This document shows, in pieces, positions 47,971 to 59,225 of a stretch of DNA of 64,000 bases (its first letter is position 1; every line of letters begins with the position of its first letter). The stretch comes from Mycteria americana (lineage: Eukaryota; Chordata; Aves; Ciconiiformes; Ciconiidae). The notes under the pieces are model-generated. The model worked only from the letters and a program-made list of their open reading frames with translations, searched no databases and had not been told where the DNA came from. The translations under genes were made by a program, and so were the position numbers. Location: the NCBI RefSeq assembly GCF_035582795.1, contig NC_134366.1:173790362-173854361 (forward strand), written 5' to 3'.

Positions 47971-48760
47971 TTACCCACCAAGCGCACCCAGGTTCTTGAG
48001 CAAAAGCAATCCCACAAATGGGTTTGCCTTTGCCTGAGGCAGGAGTAACCCAGACTGTCTTCCCCAGCGTATTTTTATGAGCACTACTGGGACTTTATCC
48101 CCTTCACCATACGGCACGTAAAAGTTTGTTTCGGCCGGGCCAGCTCGATTGGCAGATCCCCTCGTGTTGACTAACCAGGTGGCCTTTGCTAAATGTGTAT
48201 CCCAATGTTTGAACGTCCCACCACCCATTGCCCTCAGTGTAGTCTTTAGCATTCCATTGTATTGCTCGATTTTCCCGGAGGCTGGTGCATGGTAGGGGAT
48301 GTGACAGACCCACATCCCCTATCGTACGCCACACCCACGGTGTGTCACAGGGATGTGATATGCTGTGCTCTTTGGCCCAGGTGTCTGTGAGGTTGTTTCA
48401 GAAATGCGTCCCGTTGTCTGACTCAGATCTTTCTGGGGTGCCATGTCGCCACAGGACTTGCTTTTCAAGGCCCAGCATAGTGTTCTGGGTGGTGGCATGG
48501 GGCACGGGACATGTTTCCAGCCATCCGGTGGTTGCTTCCACCATTGTAAGCACATAGCCCTTGCCTTGGTGGGTTTGTGGGAGTGTGATATAATCAATCT
48601 GCCAGGCCTCCCCATATTTATATTTCAGCCATCATCCTCCATACTAGAGAGGCTTTAAGCGCTTGGCTTGTTTGATTGCAGCGCATGTTTCACATTCATG
48701 GATAACCTGTGCAATAGCGTCCATGGTCAAGTCCAGCCCTCAGTCACGAGCCCAGCTATA
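47971..48760 (-). pseudogene. ERV integrase (broken)
   Basis: On the minus strand the N-terminal zinc-binding region appears as HECETCAAIKQAK (about 48695-48660), followed by a frame with a degraded catalytic core and a run YHAPASGKIEQYNGMLK (about 48290-48240), which carries the third acidic residue. After that the C-terminal domain is frameshifted. At least two frames are needed to cover it, so no functional integrase is encoded. Confidence 0.85.
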
Positions 48761-49545
48761 TGTTGCATCTCTTCCTTGATGGCCTGAGGTGTCATGAGCT
48801 CACCGAGCTATAAATAATTCACCCTTAGGGCTTTCACCTCTGCAAACTGACTCGATTTTCCTTCTCCTTCAGCAGTTTCTGCAACTGTCATACAGGATTC
48901 CATACAGCAGCTTTCCATCTCCAATGCTTTCCTACAATATGACTGGACCCACCAGTGAACAGGGCATATTGCTTCTCATTTTCTGGCAGTTATTACACAG
49001 TGGGGCCTCTTCAGCATGTGTCACCTCCTCATCTGGCGATATTCCAAAATCTTTGCCTTCTCACCAGTCCATGATCACTTCCAAGATTCCTGGGCGACTG
49101 GGGTTTCCTATTCAAGCCCGTTGTGTAATCAGTGCAACCCACTTACTCCACGTAGCGTCAGTTGCACGATGTGTAGAGGGGACCCTGCCTTTGAACATCC
49201 AGCCCAGCACTGGCAGTTGGGGTGCTGGGCTTCAGTACCAACCACTTCTGAAGCAGCTCGAACCCCTTCAGATGCTGCCCATACCTCTTTCTCAGTTGGA
49301 CTATAGCGGGCCTCAGATCCTCTGTATCCCCGACTCCAAAACCCTAAGGGTTGACCTTGAGTCTCCCGTGGTGCTTTCTGCCAGAGGCTCCAGGTAGGGC
49401 CATTGTCCCCGGCTGCGGTGTAGAGCACAAATTTTACAACTTGCCCTGCCCAGATTGCCCAAGGGCTACTGCGTGAACTATCCCTTGTTTAATTTGTTCA
49501 CAGGCTTGTCATTTCTCAGGGCCCTATTTGAAATCACTCTTCTTC
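48761..49545 (-). pseudogene. ERV RT thumb/RNase H region (broken)
   Basis: The clearest frame (49428-49129) reads through QPLGFWSRGYRGSEARYSPTEKEVWAA, the connection/RNase H boundary block of ERVL-type pol. Further down, SSQFAEVKAL matches an RNase H core motif. There are several in-frame stops. No YxDD or other palm motifs precede it: the protease block is reached within a few bases, so the polymerase core was deleted. Confidence 0.8.
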
Positions 49546-49549
49546 TGGG

Positions 49550-49960
49550 TCACTTGATAGAGAGGGTTTGAACCATTGTGGTAGCAATTAGCATCTGTTG
49601 TTCTTCAACCATCAACAACCCCACAACAGAAGGGTCCTCCGAGAGACTGGACAAGGTCAACAACTGTTTCATTTCCTCCATCTCCAAGGCAGCTACGCCA
49701 AAAGCCCACTGGTACCCTTTTGGGTCCTTGCAATACCCTCTCCTGAGGTAGTCTATGCCAAGGATGCACGGAGCCTCTGGGCCACTCACAACGGGGTGCT
49801 TCTGCCACTCATTCCCAGTTAGGCTCACTTCGGCCTCCAATACAGTTAGCTGTTGGGATCCCCCTGTCACTCCAGAAATACAGAGGGGTTCTGCCCCTGT
49901 ATAGCTTGATGGCATTAGGGTACACTCTATGGCACGTAGGTACCATACACCAGGATGCAC
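49550..49960 (-). pseudogene. ERV protease region (partial)
   Basis: An open run of 136 codons contains GVTGGSQQLTVLEAEVSL and CILGIDYLRRG, the flap-side and C-terminal (ILGxDxL) segments of a retroviral aspartic protease. The upstream part with the D-T/S-G active site is not cleanly open here. Confidence 0.75.
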
Positions 49961-49964
49961 TGGT

Positions 49965-51723
49965 ATCTACTAGAGGCTTGTACTCCTATGGGTCTCATGT
50001 GCCAGGCCATCAAAGCCACACAGTCCAGTAAACCCAGCTGTCCCTTTCCTCCACCTGGCTGGAGGCAGGGCCCCTCTAGTGCTGGTCATAGTATTCACTA
50101 CTCCCTTCTTGTAAACACAAATCAGAAGTCCCTTCATTAAGATCAGGACTAAGATCAGCCCTTCTACGCCGTCTAGGGAACTGCCCACTGGAAACTGGAG
50201 CAGCAATTTTCCTGGAAGAACCCCCTTTGGTGTTTGCTTTTCCTTACAACTCACGTATCTGTGCCTCTGGTGTCCAAGTAGATTTTCCATCCCACTTCCT
50301 CATGTCCTCGCCGTGGTCATGCAGGTAAAACCAAAACCATAGGGTGGCCTGTGGTGTGTACCCTCTATAACCTCTCTCCTGAGCAGAAGAACGCTTACTC
50401 CTAATAGCTGAGATACTGGTCCATACAGGTGGGGAGTAGAACCTATCCTCCTTGAGTTCCTGGACCTCCCGGGAGTTTCTCCACAGCCAAGATGAGGGAG
50501 GAAGAGATATTTTCTTCATAGCGCCAGAGCTGGCCAGCCAATTCATCCACCATTTGTCCCTCTCTGTCTTTCCAGGTCATTACTCCGATGAGTTGGCACA
50601 TGACACTGGTGCACTCCGTACCAACTTCCGCCACATGGGTCGCGTGCAGCTGACTTCATCTGGATCTTTGGATAACTGCTCATTGTCCAGGTCACCATAA
50701 ATCACCTCCAGCATGGCTAATTCCCTCAGGTACTGGATACCTCTCTCCATTGTGGTCCACTTGCCTGGGTGACATATAACATCTTCCCTGAAGGGATACC
50801 TTTCCTTCATAGCTGACAGAATTCGCCTCCGGAGGTTGAGGGTTTGTGCTCCTTTTCCAATCGCTTTGTCAATGCCCCCTTCCCTAGGAAAGGATCCCAG
50901 CTCCTGGCTTCCTTACCCTCTAATTCCAGGCTACTGGCCCCGTTATCCCATCATCGGAGCAGCCAGGTGACAGTGTGCTCGGCTGGACGAGGGCTAAAAT
51001 CCTTTCACATATCTTGCAGCTCACTCAGGGATAGAGATCGGATGGTTACCGCCTTGTTTATGAGTTCTTTCTCTCCCTCTAAGGAAGAGGAGGAACCCTC
51101 CTGCCGAGTTCTTCCTCGGGGGCAAGCGGGGAATTCTTCCTCTTCCTCCTCCTGTTCTCATGATGGCCCTGCTTTAGAGTAGTCTGCCTCCTTGCTAGTG
51201 GGACAGTATGCTTCTTCCTCCTGCTCCCTCTTAGGAGGAGCTTCTTCATCCCTTTCTAAATGAGTTGACTTCTGCTTCCAAGATTTCTTCTTGTGTATGG
51301 GGGCGACTGATATCGGCACAGGTTGGTTCCCTGGTTTAGCTGCAGTGCCTGTCGCTGGGGTTAGAGTAGCTGCAGTGTCTGTCACCGTGGCTGGAGCAAC
51401 CTCAGTGCCTGTCATGCGTGTTTTCCCTCTTTTCTCATTGAGGATGCTGCATAATACCGAGCACTGTTTGGTAGATACTAGCCAGGGCCCAGCACAGTGC
51501 GATACGTTGTGCCTCTTTGGAATAACCACGGAATTTTTTCCAAGCATTCTATCACTTCATCAGGATCCTGTAGTTGTTCAGGAGTGAAGTTCCAGACCAT
51601 CGGAGGTGAGAAGTTCTCTAAGTACCTGCCCATATTCTCCCACATGTCGTGCCACCCATGACCAACCAGCCTCAGGGCAGATCTCTGGGTGATTTTTTTG
51701 AATAGTTGTTTAACCCTAAACAA
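49965..51723 (-). pseudogene. ERV gag (broken)
   Basis: Successive minus-strand frames cover a gag polyprotein: matrix-like 51723-51478 (YLENFSPPMVWNF), a charged and Pro/Thr-rich linker 51547-51158, and a capsid-like stretch 50810-50580 (GKWTTMERGIQYLRELAMLE, then DLDNEQLSKDPDEV) that is typical of avian ERVL gag. This is followed by 50634-50244. Frames shift at least four times. No CCHC zinc knuckle is apparent. Confidence 0.75.
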
Positions 51724-52005
51724 GACGAAAAAAAAACAGGAGACGTAGCAATAGGATCATGCTGGCTTGAACATCCCAAGGATATTCAAAATTCGCGATA
51801 GCTGGTGTAACTAGCCTGAAGGAGAAAGGGAAGGTGAAAGAACAGGGGAAAGCATCCCCCCACCCCATCTTCCCCACAGATTGGTTCTCCGAGGAGAAAA
51901 GGTGGAGAGTGTCATTATTAATAATTTCCAAGAGATGATGCCCGAGGTACAGAGATGACAGCAATACCAAATACAAATACCAAATTAGTCTTTTGACCAG
52001 TAATA

Positions 52006-52362
52006 TTAACGTATCATAAGCCGATGACAGTACAGCAAAATGACAGTATAGCAAAATGATAATCCTGACCCATCTCCCAGAAGTGATAAACAGCAAATGA
52101 CAAAGACTACTGAGAGTAAAAAATAAATGTATGGCTCTAAGTGATTCCAACCAAAGTTCACCTCAGCTTGCTCAACATCTAGGTTTGGTTCAAAATGAAG
52201 CAGTAAGCCAGTCAAAGTGCAGAAGTTTTCCCAAGCCTTACTGTCCTGAAAAACTTTCAGTGTGCAAATCACCATAGAAATTAAGGACAAATAGAATATG
52301 ATTAATGGAATAATGAAGGCAAAAATACATACTGCAAGTAAGGGTTCACATAATACAACCAT
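52006..52362 (-). CDS. Pre-gag leader ORF, predicted multi-span membrane protein (unrecognised)
   Basis: This 118-codon open frame lies between the primer binding site and gag. It has an N-terminal hydrophobic block ([20 protein letters not shown]), a polar middle with WENFCTLTG and [14 protein letters not shown], a second hydrophobic block ([19 protein letters not shown]), and a third short one near the end. I do not recognise it. It overlaps another hydrophobic frame at 52150-51716. It stays open although neighbouring gag is broken, but AT-rich leader sequence gives hydrophobic frames by chance, so this is uncertain. Confidence 0.35.
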   Translation of the reverse strand: MVVLCEPLLAVCIFAFIIPLIIFYLSLISMVICTLKVFQDSKAWENFCTLTGLLLHFEPNLDVEQAEVNFGWNHLEPYIYFLLSVVFVICCLSLLGDGSGLSFCYTVILLYCHRLMIR

Positions 52363-52477
52363 GTGAACAAATAAAACAACTTTGTGAACAGCAAATATTA
52401 AATTAATATAATGAATGCTTATAACAAATTTATTTTAACATGCTCTGGTCAGATCTGTCATTATCTTGACCCTTCAA

Positions 52478-52495
52478 GCCCCACGTTGGCAGCCA
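52478..52495 (-). other. ERV primer binding site, tRNA-Lys(1,2)-like
   Basis: Eight bases inside the 5' LTR the sense strand reads TGGCTGCCAACGTGGGGC. This differs at two positions from the site complementary to tRNA-Lys(1,2), TGGCGCCCAACGTGGGGC. The position is as expected for a retroviral primer binding site. Confidence 0.7.
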
Positions 52496-52503
52496 AAAAG
52501 GAC

Positions 52504-53091
52504 TGTTGTGGTTTAACTCCAGTTGGCAACTAAGCACCAAACAGCCACTCACTCACCCTCCCCCCTCAGTGGGATGAGGGGGAGAATCGGAAGGACAAAA
52601 GTAAGAAAACTCATGGGTTGAGATAAGAACAGTTTAATAATTGAAATAAAATAAAATATAATAAGAAGAACATTAATAATAAAAATAAATTGTAATTAAA
52701 AGGAAAACAACCAAAAAAACCCAACAAAACCCAGGAAAAACAAGTGATGCAACTGTTTACCACCCACCGACCAATGCCCAGACAGTCCCTGAGCAGGGAT
52801 CGCTGCCCCCCGGCCAACTCCCCCCAGTTTCTATACTGAGCATGATGCCATATGGTATGGAATAGCCCTCTGGCCAGTTGGGGTCAGCTGCCCTGGCTGT
52901 GCCCCCTCCCAGCTTCTTGTGCACCTGGCAGAGCATGGGAAGCTGAAAAGTCCTTGACTTAGTATAAGCACCGCTTAGCAACGACTAAAACATCAGCGTG
53001 TTATCACATTATCTTCATGTGAAATCCAAAACACAGCACTATGCCAGCTACTAGGAGGAAAATTAACTCTATCCCAACCAGAACCAGGACA
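52504..53091 (-). repeat. ERV 5' LTR
   Basis: On the minus strand it runs TGTCCTGGTTCTGGTTGGGA at 53091 to AACCACAACA at 52504 (588 bases). Its CRE (sense TGGCATCA) and TATA box (TATAGAAA) have both decayed, unlike those of the 3' LTR. Confidence 0.93.
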
Positions 53092-53214
53092 CTCTCCTAA
53101 CTTAAAGGAGAGAAAAGCAAATGAGAAGGAGAAATGTCATGTAGCTTTCTGGTTGAGGAGCTGAGATACTAGTAAAATCATAACAACTGCTTTCTAGTAT
53201 GCCAGTACTAGAAA

Positions 53215-53530
53215 GATGTTGAGAAACCAGAGCAACTCCAGCAGAGGTTTTCAGGGGGCTGGAGCCCAGGAGGTATGAGGAGAGGTTGAAGGAATGGTTT
53301 TCTTCACCCTGGAGAAGAGAAGGGGAAGAGGAGACCTTATTGCTGTCTACAACTACCCAATGGGAAGTTATAGAGAAGACTGAGCCAGACTTTTCTTGAA
53401 GATGCATGGTGATAGGAATAAGAGGCAACAGACCCAAGATATTAGGAGAGCTTAGGAGCAGAGGCCATAAGTGAGCAAAAGACTCACTCCTAAACAAATG
53501 CAGGCAAACCTTCATGGAGAGCATAAGCCT
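53215..53530 (+). mobile_element. Diverged CR1 3' fragment, + strand
   Basis: The order 'ctggagccc...aggagaggttgaaggaatgg', 'cctggagaagagaagg...gagaccttattgctgtctacaacta' and 'atgcatggtgataggaataag' matches the CR1 C-terminal region (LEKRRL.GDLIA..NY). No 3' tail is seen. It is older than the nearby 54.5 kb copy. Confidence 0.75.
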
Positions 53531-53534
53531 TGAA

Positions 53535-54455
53535 CAGCCCCCATGAGCGAGGAGGACCAGAAAAAATAGATGGATCTGGAGGTGAACTGGATGAGGAAGG
53601 AATTACATTTTAGCAAAAATGAAAAAAAAAAGACCTTCTGTGACTGTTGGGGGGAAATAAATATGCAGAGGCGTCATTTCCAGAAGCAGGCTAGGTGTAG
53701 ACAGCTTTTACACCAGGTCAGTGGGAACAGAGGTATATACTAATTTTGCATGCCACACTACCTGCTCCTTGCAAAAGAGGTTCAGGTTTGTGTTTAACCA
53801 GAGAGCATTGCTCCATGGTTTAAGAGCTCTGTTTTGGTCTGGAGGTGCAACTACAAAGCACAGTGCCTCACCCACATAAATTTTCTGCTTTTCAGACTAG
53901 ATCTCATCCAGGAGCTGTGATCCCTGCCATAATAGCTGAAATGTGGGAAACATGCTGACAAACTGGCCAGAGATCAAAGAGGTGAAGCATCTATAGCCAA
54001 TGAAGGGAGGGGAAGATTAGCCTTGTCAAAGCGATGACAGCTACACAGACACTAAAGTCATGGAGCATGAGCACTGAGAAGTGGCTGCAATCAGTTGTGT
54101 GTAATGCTTTTTAGCTGGTGGGGATCTCCAAAAATCTCCTTGGTTCAAGTACATCATAAAAGGAAGGCCTGAAGCATGCAGCTGTATGAAGAATTCTCAC
54201 TGCTCACCTCTAATGAAATCACAAGACAGTTGAGGTGTTGGGACTTTCTGATTTTCTCCCAGGTGTCACCTTTTGTGCTCAGCCCAATTTACTACGTGCC
54301 TGCCTCCGCGGCTTTGGCGTAGCTGGAGAAATCCCCACCAAGGCCTGCTGCGCAGTCACAGTTTACTTTCTTTCCTAGTGTATGCTCCTTGTTCTGGCTT
54401 GTTGTGATGCCAGGCTTGGTACAAACATGAAAAGACACTGAAGATAGGGCTCATC
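53535..54455. other. Intergenic block between CR1 copies
   Basis: No gene is certain. A possible decayed Ly6-type last exon at 54263-54378 is listed separately. An A-run lies at 53621-53631. Confidence 0.4.
54263..54378 (+). pseudogene. Possible relic of a Ly6-type last exon
   Basis: After a pyrimidine-rich acceptor (TTTCTCCCAG) a phase 1 frame stays open for about 39 codons: GVTFCAQPNLL, RACLRGFGVAGEI, then PTKACCAV and a TAG stop. The spacing of C, GFGVAG, T-K and CC resembles GIGATRPKSCC / [12 protein letters not shown] in the local genes, but the following LCN and GPI tail are absent. Chance similarity is quite possible. Confidence 0.2.
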
Positions 54456-54457
54456 TC

Positions 54458-55290
54458 AGAATCACAGAATCACAGAATCACAGAATCGTAAAGGTTGGAA
54501 AAGACCTTTAAGATCATCGAGTCCAACCGTAAACCTAACACTGCCAAGACCACCACTGCACCATGTCCCTAAGCACCTCATCCAAACGTCCTTTAAATAC
54601 CTCCAGGGATGGCGACTCAACCACTTCCCTGGGCAGCCTGTTCCAATGCTTGATAACCCTTTCAGTGAAGAAAAATTTCCTAATATCCAGTCTAAACCTC
54701 CCCTGGCGCAACTTGAGGCCATTTCCTCTTGTCCTATCACTTGTTACCTGGGAGAAGAGACCAACCCCCACCTCTCTATAACCTCCTTTCAGGCAGTTGA
54801 AGAGAGCGATAAGGTCTCCCCTCAGCCTCCTTTTCTCCAGGCTAAACAACCCCAGGTCCCTCAGCCGCTCCTCATCAGCCTTGTGCTCCAGACCCTTCCC
54901 CAGCTCCGTTGCCCTTCTCTGAACTCGCTCCAGCCCCTCAATGTCCCTCTTGTAGTGGGGGGCCCAAAACTGAACACAGTATTCAAGGTGCGGCCTCACC
55001 AGGGCCGAGTACAGGGGCACGATCACTTCCCTAGTCCTGCTGGCCACACTATTTTTGATACAAGCCAGGATGCCATTGGCTTTCTTGGCCACCTGGGCAC
55101 ACTGCTGGCTCATATTCAGGCGGCTGTCAACAAACACCCCCAGGTCCTTCTCTGGTGGGCAGCTCTCCAGCCACTCTTCCCTAAGCCTGTAGCGTTGCAT
55201 GGGGTTGCTGTGGCCCAAGTGCAGGACCTTGCACTTGGCCTTGTTGAACCTCATACAATTGACCTCGGCAATTGTATCTCACCAAATCTC
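54458..55290 (-). mobile_element. CR1 LINE fragment with long open ORF2 C-terminus, - strand
   Basis: A single 239-codon open run (55254-54535) covers the end of CR1 ORF2: [86 protein letters not shown] and [20 protein letters not shown]. It ends in the CR1 3' terminus with tandem octamers (acagaatc repeats on +, 54459-54487). It lacks the catalytic RT part. The unbroken frame suggests a fairly young insertion. Confidence 0.96.
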
Positions 55291-55294
55291 ACCA

Positions 55295-58285
55295 AACCTT
55301 GGACATTTTTAATGTGGAAGGCTCCACCAGAACTATTCATTCAAGCTCCTTGAACAGCCACCACTAAGAAATGGCCATTTCCAGCCTATTTCATCCTAGA
55401 ATAGATGTTAACAGCACGTCAAATTAATTGTGCCCTGGTCAAATTAATTGTGATTCTCTGCCTTTCTGCTGATTCTCAAGGGAGCCACACGGAACGGCTC
55501 AAATGTAGATGTCTACACCATAACTCTGCTCCGTTCTCAGTTACACTACTCTCCACAAAAAATACTTCCCCTTAGAGAGAATCCATCCAAGTTCTTGGTG
55601 AGAGAAGAATCCCATGTTACGAGATTTCCTTTCCTCCTGGAAGCACTTGCACTGTTCATCCTCAAACTCATAGTATGAGCATTTTCAAGGAGTGGTATGG
55701 CACAAAAGAAAGAAGGAGAAAAGTGCTGCTCATTACTCCTCACCCCATGTCCTGCCACAAGAAGACCCACCAATCCAGAGCAGAGAGGTGACATAACCTT
55801 CCCAGCCTTGTGGCACTATGGTCCATTGAAAACACATACAGCAATAATCCAAAGAGTTTTGGTGTCTCCCTAGGAGCTCTTCTTCAGATCTCTACCCACA
55901 ACACTCCAGTCATTTTCAAAATCACCGCTCCCCAGAATAACATGTCCCTTGACTGTGAGTTTCTCAGATACCACAAAGATGCCTTCAGTGTCAGGAGCTA
56001 GACTGACCATCTCCTGTGGAGATATTGATGTGCACCACAGCCAAATAAACAGCCCTTGAAATAAGGCCTACACAAGCATCTGTATACCTAGCCATCTCTC
56101 CATACCCAGCTGGGAATCCCCATATTTTTGTTACACTCAAAATCTTTTTATGGGCAAAAAGAAAATACATCTTATATGTAAAGCCAAGAATTTATTATTA
56201 CTATATATGAAATTTTAACAGTCTAATCAAAGAATTATGATTAGTGAAGATCAAATTCTTACAGACATAAAAAGGAAATAATCATTATTATTAAAGAAAA
56301 AGTTTCAATAACAAACCAGTTAAAATTGTTGTATACATACTTACAAGTTTCTACCCATTTTCCTGGTGTTATGTTTATTCTTCCACTAATGTTGCCTTCC
56401 ACCTTGCAGGGAGGTTCAGTGAGGCATCTGCATCCTGAGTCCTCGATTGGGAGGAGTATGATGGTGGAAATGGATTCTTCTTCCTCAAATGAGAACCTAC
56501 TGGGATTTTATTATTTTGATTATGTTTCCTAAAACACTTCTACACTTTGCTCTTTCTTTCTTGGTTAGAAGGTGCAGGTCCACCTCACATCTGATTTTAC
56601 CACGTATGGTGCATTGGTTTGATATTTGCTCTTTCTTCTGTTTGTTAGCCATAAAGCCAATTTTGTCCACCCCTGGGTCTGCATTTCTTTAACTGACTGT
56701 TGGTGAGTTGTTTATAGCCAAGGGGTCTCTAATGCCAAGCCGGTGCCCAACCTCTTATCACTCCATGCCTGGACTCCTCTGTGCCACGTCCAGCAGCTCC
56801 ACCGCTCCAGGTCTCTGCTGCCGTACCACATCTGTATTTCTTTACACCCCATCATTACATCAGAGCTGCAAATAACTCATTTTACATACAACACCTTGTT
56901 ATGGCTATCTATGTAAACTTACAGTTGCACTATACGAAGATAAACAAAAGTAAAGGAAATTAGGCAGAGCCACCTGGCCAACTAGGAAAACTGCTGTTAT
57001 AGCTGAGCAAAGTAAAAACAAAGCTGAAGGCAGGTCAAGACAAGTTCAGATAAAGCAAGCCCAACAAGCCTCAGCCCCGAGGACTTGCAAACTCAATAAA
57101 AAGAGTGTGGCCTATTGCTAGCAATGGCAGTACTGGGTTTACTGGGCTACGCGGCTATGGCGTCATCTCCTGTAATTGGGAGGCAATGCTTTTTCTTCTG
57201 TGCACCTTTCTGGTGACGTGACTTTAGCTCCACCAGCCAGATATTCTCAGCTCACATTCCCAAGGCCAGCAATGGCTTGGTTTCAAGCATTTTCACTGTC
57301 TCTGTCCATGACTTATACTCTCAGTGTTCATGACTGCAGTGGTATTTTTAATGTTGTTCTCTAAGATGATGATATAACACAATAATCCGGCTCCTGATGT
57401 ATTTGTTTTTAAATGCTCTTTGACGTGATAATTTTGTGATGTTCTGGGCCATGACTGCACTGCTTATCAACCAATGCAGGATAAGGACAGGGTAGTCCGA
57501 GGCCAGTAAGTCACATTTGAGAAAGAACAGTGCTGTGCAGTGAAAAATCTGTGAAAGTGATATTTCTTTCAGAGTTTTGCTGGTACGTAATTAATGTTGG
57601 TCTCACGTGCAGAAGTGTGGACATGCATACACTTCTGGACAGTGAATGGGAAATGTCTAATATTTTTTCTATCACTAACAAGTGAGTGAGTAGCCAGGTA
57701 TTTTGACCACTTCCTAATAAACCCTCCATTTACAAAAATGTAAAATAAATGGGGGTCTCTTTGGCTTTGTTTGGAGAAAGAAGATAAAATAGGGTTTGTC
57801 ACAAATGCCTATAGACAGAGATGAGGAAGTGCTTATCCACATATCGGGGCTTCAGCTTTGCTTTCAGGGAAACTTCAATTTCTTCAGATTGCAGAAGAAA
57901 GTTATCAGCTATGGTAAAGTGTCCTGGGCTTCTGGACGTAAAACGCATCATTCAGTGATGCAATGAAAAGCAGAGAGGCGGCCACGAGGAAACCCAGTGG
58001 CCACGAGAAAACCCAGTGGCCACGAGATGGCCTGTCATCATTGCATTTTACCAGTGCGTGATAAATCACTTGTGTTAGGTCTTAGCAGTAGCACAGCAAG
58101 AACGTGAAGTGCCCACTTCACATCTTGGCACTCGCGCGTGTCCTGTGACTGGTGAGAATATTTGACACCCTTCTTTCCCCATGGGGTTCATTCAGGATTT
58201 TTAATGGTCCGCTCTCTATTGCACTCAGTACCTGAGTACAGATGCGTTCATGTACTCATGGGTCAGTGATACCTGGATTTAGACA
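55295..58285. other. Intergenic block; no gene recognised
   Basis: No coding sequence, RNA gene or clear transposon is recognised. A 19-bp tandem repeat (57980-58029) is the only ordered feature. Confidence 0.45.
57980..58029 (+). repeat. 19-bp tandem repeat, 2.6 copies
   Basis: The unit GGCCACGAGAAAACCCAGT occurs at 57980, 57999 and (partial) 58018, with one G/A difference between the first two copies. Confidence 0.9.
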
Positions 58286-58289
58286 AGGG

Positions 58290-58470
58290 ATCTTTGGCTT
58301 GGAAAAGAGCTACTAGGGTAGACATGGGGCCATATAACATAAATGGTGTAGAAAAGGTAGACAGGGAGCAGTCTTACTACAGCTCATCTATGAGAACAAG
58401 GGGTCTAATTGAAACTGTTAGGCAGAGGGCTTGAAAGAGAAACAAACTACCCTTAATGAAATGGTGGCAT
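58290..58470 (+). mobile_element. Ancient CR1 3' relic, + strand
   Basis: The run 'gagcagtcttactac...atgagaacaaggggtctaattgaaactgttaggcagagg' follows the sense 3' region of old amniote CR1 elements. It is strongly decayed. Confidence 0.4.
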
Positions 58471-59049
58471 TAAGCATAAAAGGGTGCTGTGAAGGCTGGG
58501 AGTGCGAATAAAATCAACATACAAGAAGACATTTCGGTGGTATTTCACTGTTGGTTACCATACACAGTGGTCCTGATGCAGCCCCTGGGCCAGCAAAACC
58601 TGAGACTGCTGACTGCCAGAACTGGCAGATAAAAAGGGAGAACCTCCATATACCACCCTTGTGCAGCAGAAAGCCAAAAATATATCACACACCTCTGGAA
58701 ACTGAGCTCTGGGCATGGCTCACATGCAAAGCACACACTGACAGCTAATGCAAGCCTTCAGCTCATTTCCAAAGTCCTTCCGTAGCCAGGGATGTGGTTC
58801 ATCCAGCCATCTCCGTGCCAGCGCAGCACCCTGACCACTTACACAATGTTGTTCTAGCAAAGGAATTATATTTTAGCAACCTGGGAGCTGTGTGTGAATC
58901 CAAAATTGCAGTTCGTTCCAAATTTGATCTCATTTTGGCAATGGGAAGCAATGCAGGACAGGTGAAAATCCTTGCAGAAACATCTGCCAGACTTTGCAGC
59001 ATGCCTGAAAATAATGGTTTGTGCTCTGGTGATCTCAGTGGGTGCATCA

Positions 59050-59225
59050 TAAGATCACAGGAAGCTCAGATTGGAATGGGGAACTCAGGACATGTCTAAT
59101 CCAAGTTCCTGATCAAAGCTCTCAGCTGTGATGTCAGCCCAGGTTTCTCAGGACTTCATCCAGCTGAGTCATGAAAACTTCCAGGGGTGGAAATTGTACC
59201 ACCTCTCTTTGAAACCTCCTTTATG
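59050..59225 (-). mobile_element. Old CR1 3' relic, - strand
   Basis: 'agatcacaggaagctcagattggaatgggg' then 'tccaagttcctgatcaaagc', 'catccagctgagtcatgaaaacttccaggggtgg' and 'ccacctctct' follow the order of a CR1 3' end read on the minus strand. Confidence 0.6.

Larger units (their letters stand above)
46767..53091 (-). mobile_element. Complete but defective class III (ERVL-type) endogenous retrovirus
   Basis: The provirus lies on the minus strand: 5' LTR 53091-52504, primer binding site 52495-52478, leader, gag, protease, RNase H, integrase, purine tract, 3' LTR 47496-46767. It is bounded by the 5-bp duplication CTCTC (46762-46766 and 53092-53096), which proves a single insertion. A 5-bp duplication and the pol motifs fit ERVL-type elements of birds. 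Every gene has stops or frameshifts, the catalytic palm of reverse transcriptase is missing, and no env was found. The two LTRs differ at roughly 15 of the first 100 aligned bases by eye, so the insertion is old. Confidence 0.93.

Noticed and set aside
54646-55353. 235-codon open frame on the + strand
   Set aside because: It is the antisense of the CR1 ORF2 tail, which is coding on the minus strand.
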